Assembly (NCBI GenBank): GCA_004794785.1
Contig: SJOL01006488.1
Span: forward strand, 581,650-645,649
DNA from: Opisthorchis felineus
Taxonomy: Eukaryota; Platyhelminthes; Trematoda; Opisthorchiida; Opisthorchiidae
Reading direction: 5' to 3'
DNA length: 64,000 bases
Position numbers and translations under genes: made by a program. This document shows, piece after piece, positions 61,443-64,000 of this stretch (position 1 is the first letter of the stretch; each line of letters begins with the position of its first letter). The notes beneath the pieces were generated by a model. It saw nothing but the letters and a program-made list of their open reading frames with translations. It searched no databases and was not told where the DNA came from.

Positions 61443-61515
61443 AATTTTGTGAGCCCGAGTCTTTCCAGATATATTTTATCTGTTGCTTTTCAGTCGTAGT
61501 TTATGCCCGGTCATT

Positions 61516-62230
61516 ATGGATACACACTTCGATTCATTTGATTTTGTCGAGAATACGATTAGCATCCGTTTACCAGACTATGATCACCATAATCCCAGGG
61601 TGTGATTTGACCAAGTCGAGGTTGTTTTCACTACCCGCCGTATCACTTCTCAAGCCACCCGTTTTCTTATGTCGTCCAACATCTTTCTAATGATGTAGCA
61701 ACAAAAAAGATCTTTTGGAATACATCCCCCAAAAAAATCCGTATGACGCTCTTCGAGCAGCTGTCATTAGTAGGACAGGCAAATCTGAAAATAAGATGCG
61801 TAGGGATTTATTCAACACAATCGAAATTGGTGACAGGTCGCTGTTGGAACCAATTCCCCATATGCGCAGTCTCCTCTGCGGCCGTAAGCTGGCGGTAGAC
61901 ATCATGACACAAATCTGGCTTGATAAACTTTCACCCTCCATGTCCCGCGTCATCGGTGCATTCGTTGATGACCACAGCCTGAAGCAGCTAGCTCACATGG
62001 CGTACAAAATTCGCGAGACCTACCCCAGGCATCCTGTTAGCTCCGTCTCCTACCCTATACCCGCTACTTTCACAGTTTCCGACCCAATACTTTCCGCCAT
62101 CTCGCAACTGCAGACAAGATTTGAAACCTTAACTGACCGTCCAAAGCGGCTCAAAATCAACAAGCATCAACCACGTTCACGATCTCGATCGTTGTTGCGT
62201 TCCCGTCCCTCTTGGTGCTGGTACCACTAA
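61516..62230 (+). pseudogene. CsRn1-like gag
   Basis: The reading starts at an ATG at 61516 (MDTHFDSFDF) and gives SIRLPDYDHHNPRV, where an in-frame stop replaces the next residue, then FDQVEVVFTTRRITSQATRF. After a frameshift the 171-codon frame from 61715 continues NPYDALRAAVISRTGKSE, FNTIEIGDRSLLEPIPHMRS, LDKLSPSMSRVIGAFVDDHS and AHMAYKIRETYP. The tail ends at SWCWYH, the start of the CWYH knuckle, which is broken afterwards. These phrases follow the capsid of the CsRn1/Kabuki gypsy family closely. Confidence 0.75.
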
Positions 62231-62369
62231 TCTTTCGGTCCCAAATGCCAACCGCCCTGTTACTTCAAGCTGCGTTCCAACAGCCCTTTAAACACCATGG
62301 CCCCGTCAGTAAAGGCGACGACTGTCTGTGGCCTCCCTCTCACTACTCGCCTATTCCACATCACCGATC

Positions 62370-62640
62370 GCTCAAGTGGTCTACGTTTCCTCGTAGATAC
62401 GCGAGCTGAAGTAAGTGTGCTACCACATAAGAATCCGCCCCCATGACCCCGCTTCTTATTCGTTACAAGCCGATAACGGTACCCGCATCGCTACATACGG
62501 CGAACATTCTCTCACCCTTGACCTCGGATTGCAAAGTGCGTACAAGTGGATTTTCCTTTTGGCCGACGTCCAAACACCCATCCTTGGCGCAGACTTTAAC
62601 CCACTACAACTTATCCGTCGATGTGCGACATAAACTTCTC
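62370..62640 (+). pseudogene. CsRn1-like aspartic protease
   Basis: LRFLVDTRAEVSVLPH (about 62380-62430) is the active-site strand, with the DTG triad altered to DTR. In the next frame PASYSLQADNGTRIATYGE, then HSLTLDLGLQSAYKWIFLLA and DVQTPILGADF complete the fold. One frameshift separates the halves. Confidence 0.7.
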
Positions 62641-63009
62641 TTTGCCATGCTGACTTCCCTCTCGGTCAACGGAATTAGTGCCCCAACTTCATCCACTTCG
62701 TCCGAGTTATCCTACTTGATTCCCATTTTGCTGACATCCTTAGGGATTTTCCTACCCTTAATCATCCATGTCGGTATACTCAACCGGTCACGCATTCCGT
62801 CGTTCACCACGTCCGGACGAGAGGTCCATCTGTCCATACCAATCCCCGTCAACTCCATCCAAATAAGCTCTAGATCGCGAAACACGAGTTTGAACACATG
62901 CTCGAACTCGGCATCATCCGCACTTCATCGAGTCACTGGTCGTCACCCCTGCATATGGTATCCAAGACATCTAAAGGTGATTGTAGACATTGTGGAGATT
63001 ACTGTTCCC

Positions 63010-63694
63010 TCAGTAACGCCACTATCCAAGACAGGTAACCCATCCCACATATCCACTATTTCGCAAGCACCTTATGCCACACAAATATTTTCTCCAAACT
63101 CGACCTAGTAGGAGCATACTACCATATCCCCGTAGCCCCGGATGACATCCACAAAACGGCTACTACAACACCATTTGGTCTTTTCGAATTCACGCGTATG
63201 ACTTTTGGTCTTCGAAATGCAGCTCAAACCTTTCAACGTCTCATGGACGAAATTTTGCGTGGTTTGCCTTTTGTCTACGCTTATATGGACGACGTTTTAA
63301 TTGCTAGCACCTCCCCAGCTGAGCATGCAGATCACCTCAGGGCAGTATTTCAACGTTTTTCTACCTACAACATACGTTTGAACATAGACAAATGCTTGAT
63401 TAGTGTAACCAGCCTAGATGTTCTTGGTTACCACATTGATCCAACCGGTATTTCACCATTGTCCGATCGCATTTTGGCCTTAGAATCTTTCCCCATGCCC
63501 ACCGATGTCGTCGCTTTATTGGTATCATCAATTATTATCCGCGGTTCATCCCTCATTTTGCAGATGTTTTAGAGCCACTGACCGATTTACTTGGCTCCAA
63601 AGAAAAATCCGTTACCTTGCCGCCCGCCGCCATTACTGCTTTCAAAAGAGCCCAGCAAGCCATCGCTCACACCGTGAAATTATCCTTTGTGGAT
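63010..63694 (+). pseudogene. CsRn1-like reverse transcriptase, truncated
   Basis: IFSKLDLVGAYYHIPVAPDD (motif A region, Asp present), TPFGLFEFTRM, TFGLRNAAQTFQRLMDEILR and FVYAYMDDVLIAS (motif C, catalytic YMDD intact) are followed by VFQRFSTYNIRLNIDKC, LGYHIDPTGISPLSDRI and, after a frameshift, IINYYPRFIPHFADVLEPL. The protein ends at AQQAIAHTVKLSFVD where the right arm starts, so RNase H begins but is cut off. Confidence 0.8.
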
Positions 63695-63696
63695 AC

Positions 63697-63876
63697 TGTA
63701 GTGGTCTGACTACCCTAGAGGCTAATTTACCAGAAGTGTGTGGCAAATAAATAGAACTAATAACGCTAAATTGAGTATGCAATAATAAAGAGGGTTAAAT
63801 GGAACAGAATCACTAAGAATTGTTCTTTTTTAAACAGTCCGTCGTTGGCCTAGGTCAGCGAATAAATAATAATCCA
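63697..63876 (+). repeat. Right arm of the inverted repeat (LTR orientation)
   Basis: The arm runs from TGTAGTGGTCTGACTACC to TAATAATCCA and includes CAATAATAAAGAGG, a polyadenylation-type signal. It abuts the truncated RT frame at its left edge, and a copy of the CTTCGACAGC repeat begins about 20 bp beyond its right edge. Confidence 0.85.
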
Positions 63877-63889
63877 TGAAGGAAACTAC

Positions 63890-64000
63890 TCACAAGGTTG
63901 CTGAAAACTCTTCGACAGCCCACGACCGGTTTCGCCCTTCTTGGGGCTCATCAGGTAGGTGCAGTCCCCGAGTTTCCGTCAACGTTATGTTCTACTTGAA
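63890..64000 (+). repeat. CTTCGACAGC-family repeat, cut by the window end
   Basis: GGTTGCTGAAAACTCTTCGA and CAGCCCACGACCGGTTTCGC, then CCTTCTTGGGGCTCATCAGG and TAGGTGCAGTCCCCGAG, match the copy at 14456. It starts about 20 bp after the inverted-repeat unit and runs out of the window. Confidence 0.7.

Larger units (their letters stand above)
61263..63876 (+). mobile_element. Inverted-repeat-bounded CsRn1/Kabuki-like gypsy fragment
   Basis: The unit is 2614 bp. Its 180-bp arms (61263-61442 and 63697-63876) are reverse complements with two mismatches. Between them lies gag (61516-62230), a zinc-knuckle scrap, protease (62370-62640) and RT (63010-63694) in CsRn1/Kabuki order. RNase H and integrase are missing, and the RT frame runs directly into the right arm. 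AATAAA occurs in the right arm, which begins TGTAGTGG and ends ATCCA, like a plus-strand 3' LTR. The left arm is then an inverted LTR that joins the internal region at its U3 edge. No target duplication is visible. Confidence 0.85.

Noticed and set aside
1..64000. CRISPR array, bacterial operons, rRNA genes
   Set aside because: No regularly spaced direct repeats, no ribosome-binding-site-led gene runs and no rRNA-like conserved blocks are visible.

Overview
The window is 64 kb of metazoan nuclear DNA, most likely from a parasitic flatworm and probably a diphyllobothriid tapeworm. Four things point that way: one gene split into small exons by introns from 38 bp to over 8 kb; a high density of decayed retroelements whose reading frames resemble the RTE-like, CR1-like, CsRn1/Kabuki-like gypsy, Mag-like gypsy and BEL/Pao elements of trematodes and cestodes; a tRNA-headed SINE family of about 190 bp; and moderate base composition with no operons, ribosome sites or bacterial genes. 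The species call is inference. No complete retroelement open reading frame survives, and most short reading frames in the window are chance or decayed.

Layout. At 1-16 kb there is a minus-strand RTE-like LINE remnant (1.25-1.86 kb), a SINE (2.1 kb), a minus-strand BEL/Pao gag-protease remnant (6.0-7.5 kb) and about 7 kb without recognisable content. From 31.8 down to 16.4 kb on the minus strand lies the only host gene I can support, a 12-TM major-facilitator protein of the monocarboxylate-transporter (SLC16) type. Five coding exons can be joined with consistent phase and GT/AG sites, and the exon for the last helices was not found. Its introns hold a SINE with a 9-bp target duplication, an antisense RTE-like LINE and a LINE reverse-transcriptase remnant.

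At 31.9-35.9 kb a near full-length but dead RTE-like LINE lies head to head with the transporter. Its 5' end is about 120 bp from the transporter's leader, and two SINEs have inserted into it. At 37.8-51.1 kb there is a mosaic: a probable solo LTR, the 3' part of a CR1-like LINE, two minus-strand RTE fragments, a Mag-like gypsy relic running from a zinc knuckle through integrase (44-48.7 kb), and the endonuclease of another CR1-like LINE on the minus strand. The 51-61 kb stretch is almost empty apart from a possible MULE-type transposase remnant and an LTR-like block.

The most unusual object is at 61.26-63.88 kb. A gag-protease-RT segment of a CsRn1/Kabuki-like gypsy element is bounded by two 180-bp arms that match at 178 of 180 positions, but in inverted rather than direct orientation. 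RNase H and integrase are missing. The result looks like a compact inverted-repeat mobile unit carrying a retroelement core. It could be an LTR element whose 5' LTR was inverted exactly at its borders, or a non-autonomous family that moves in this form.
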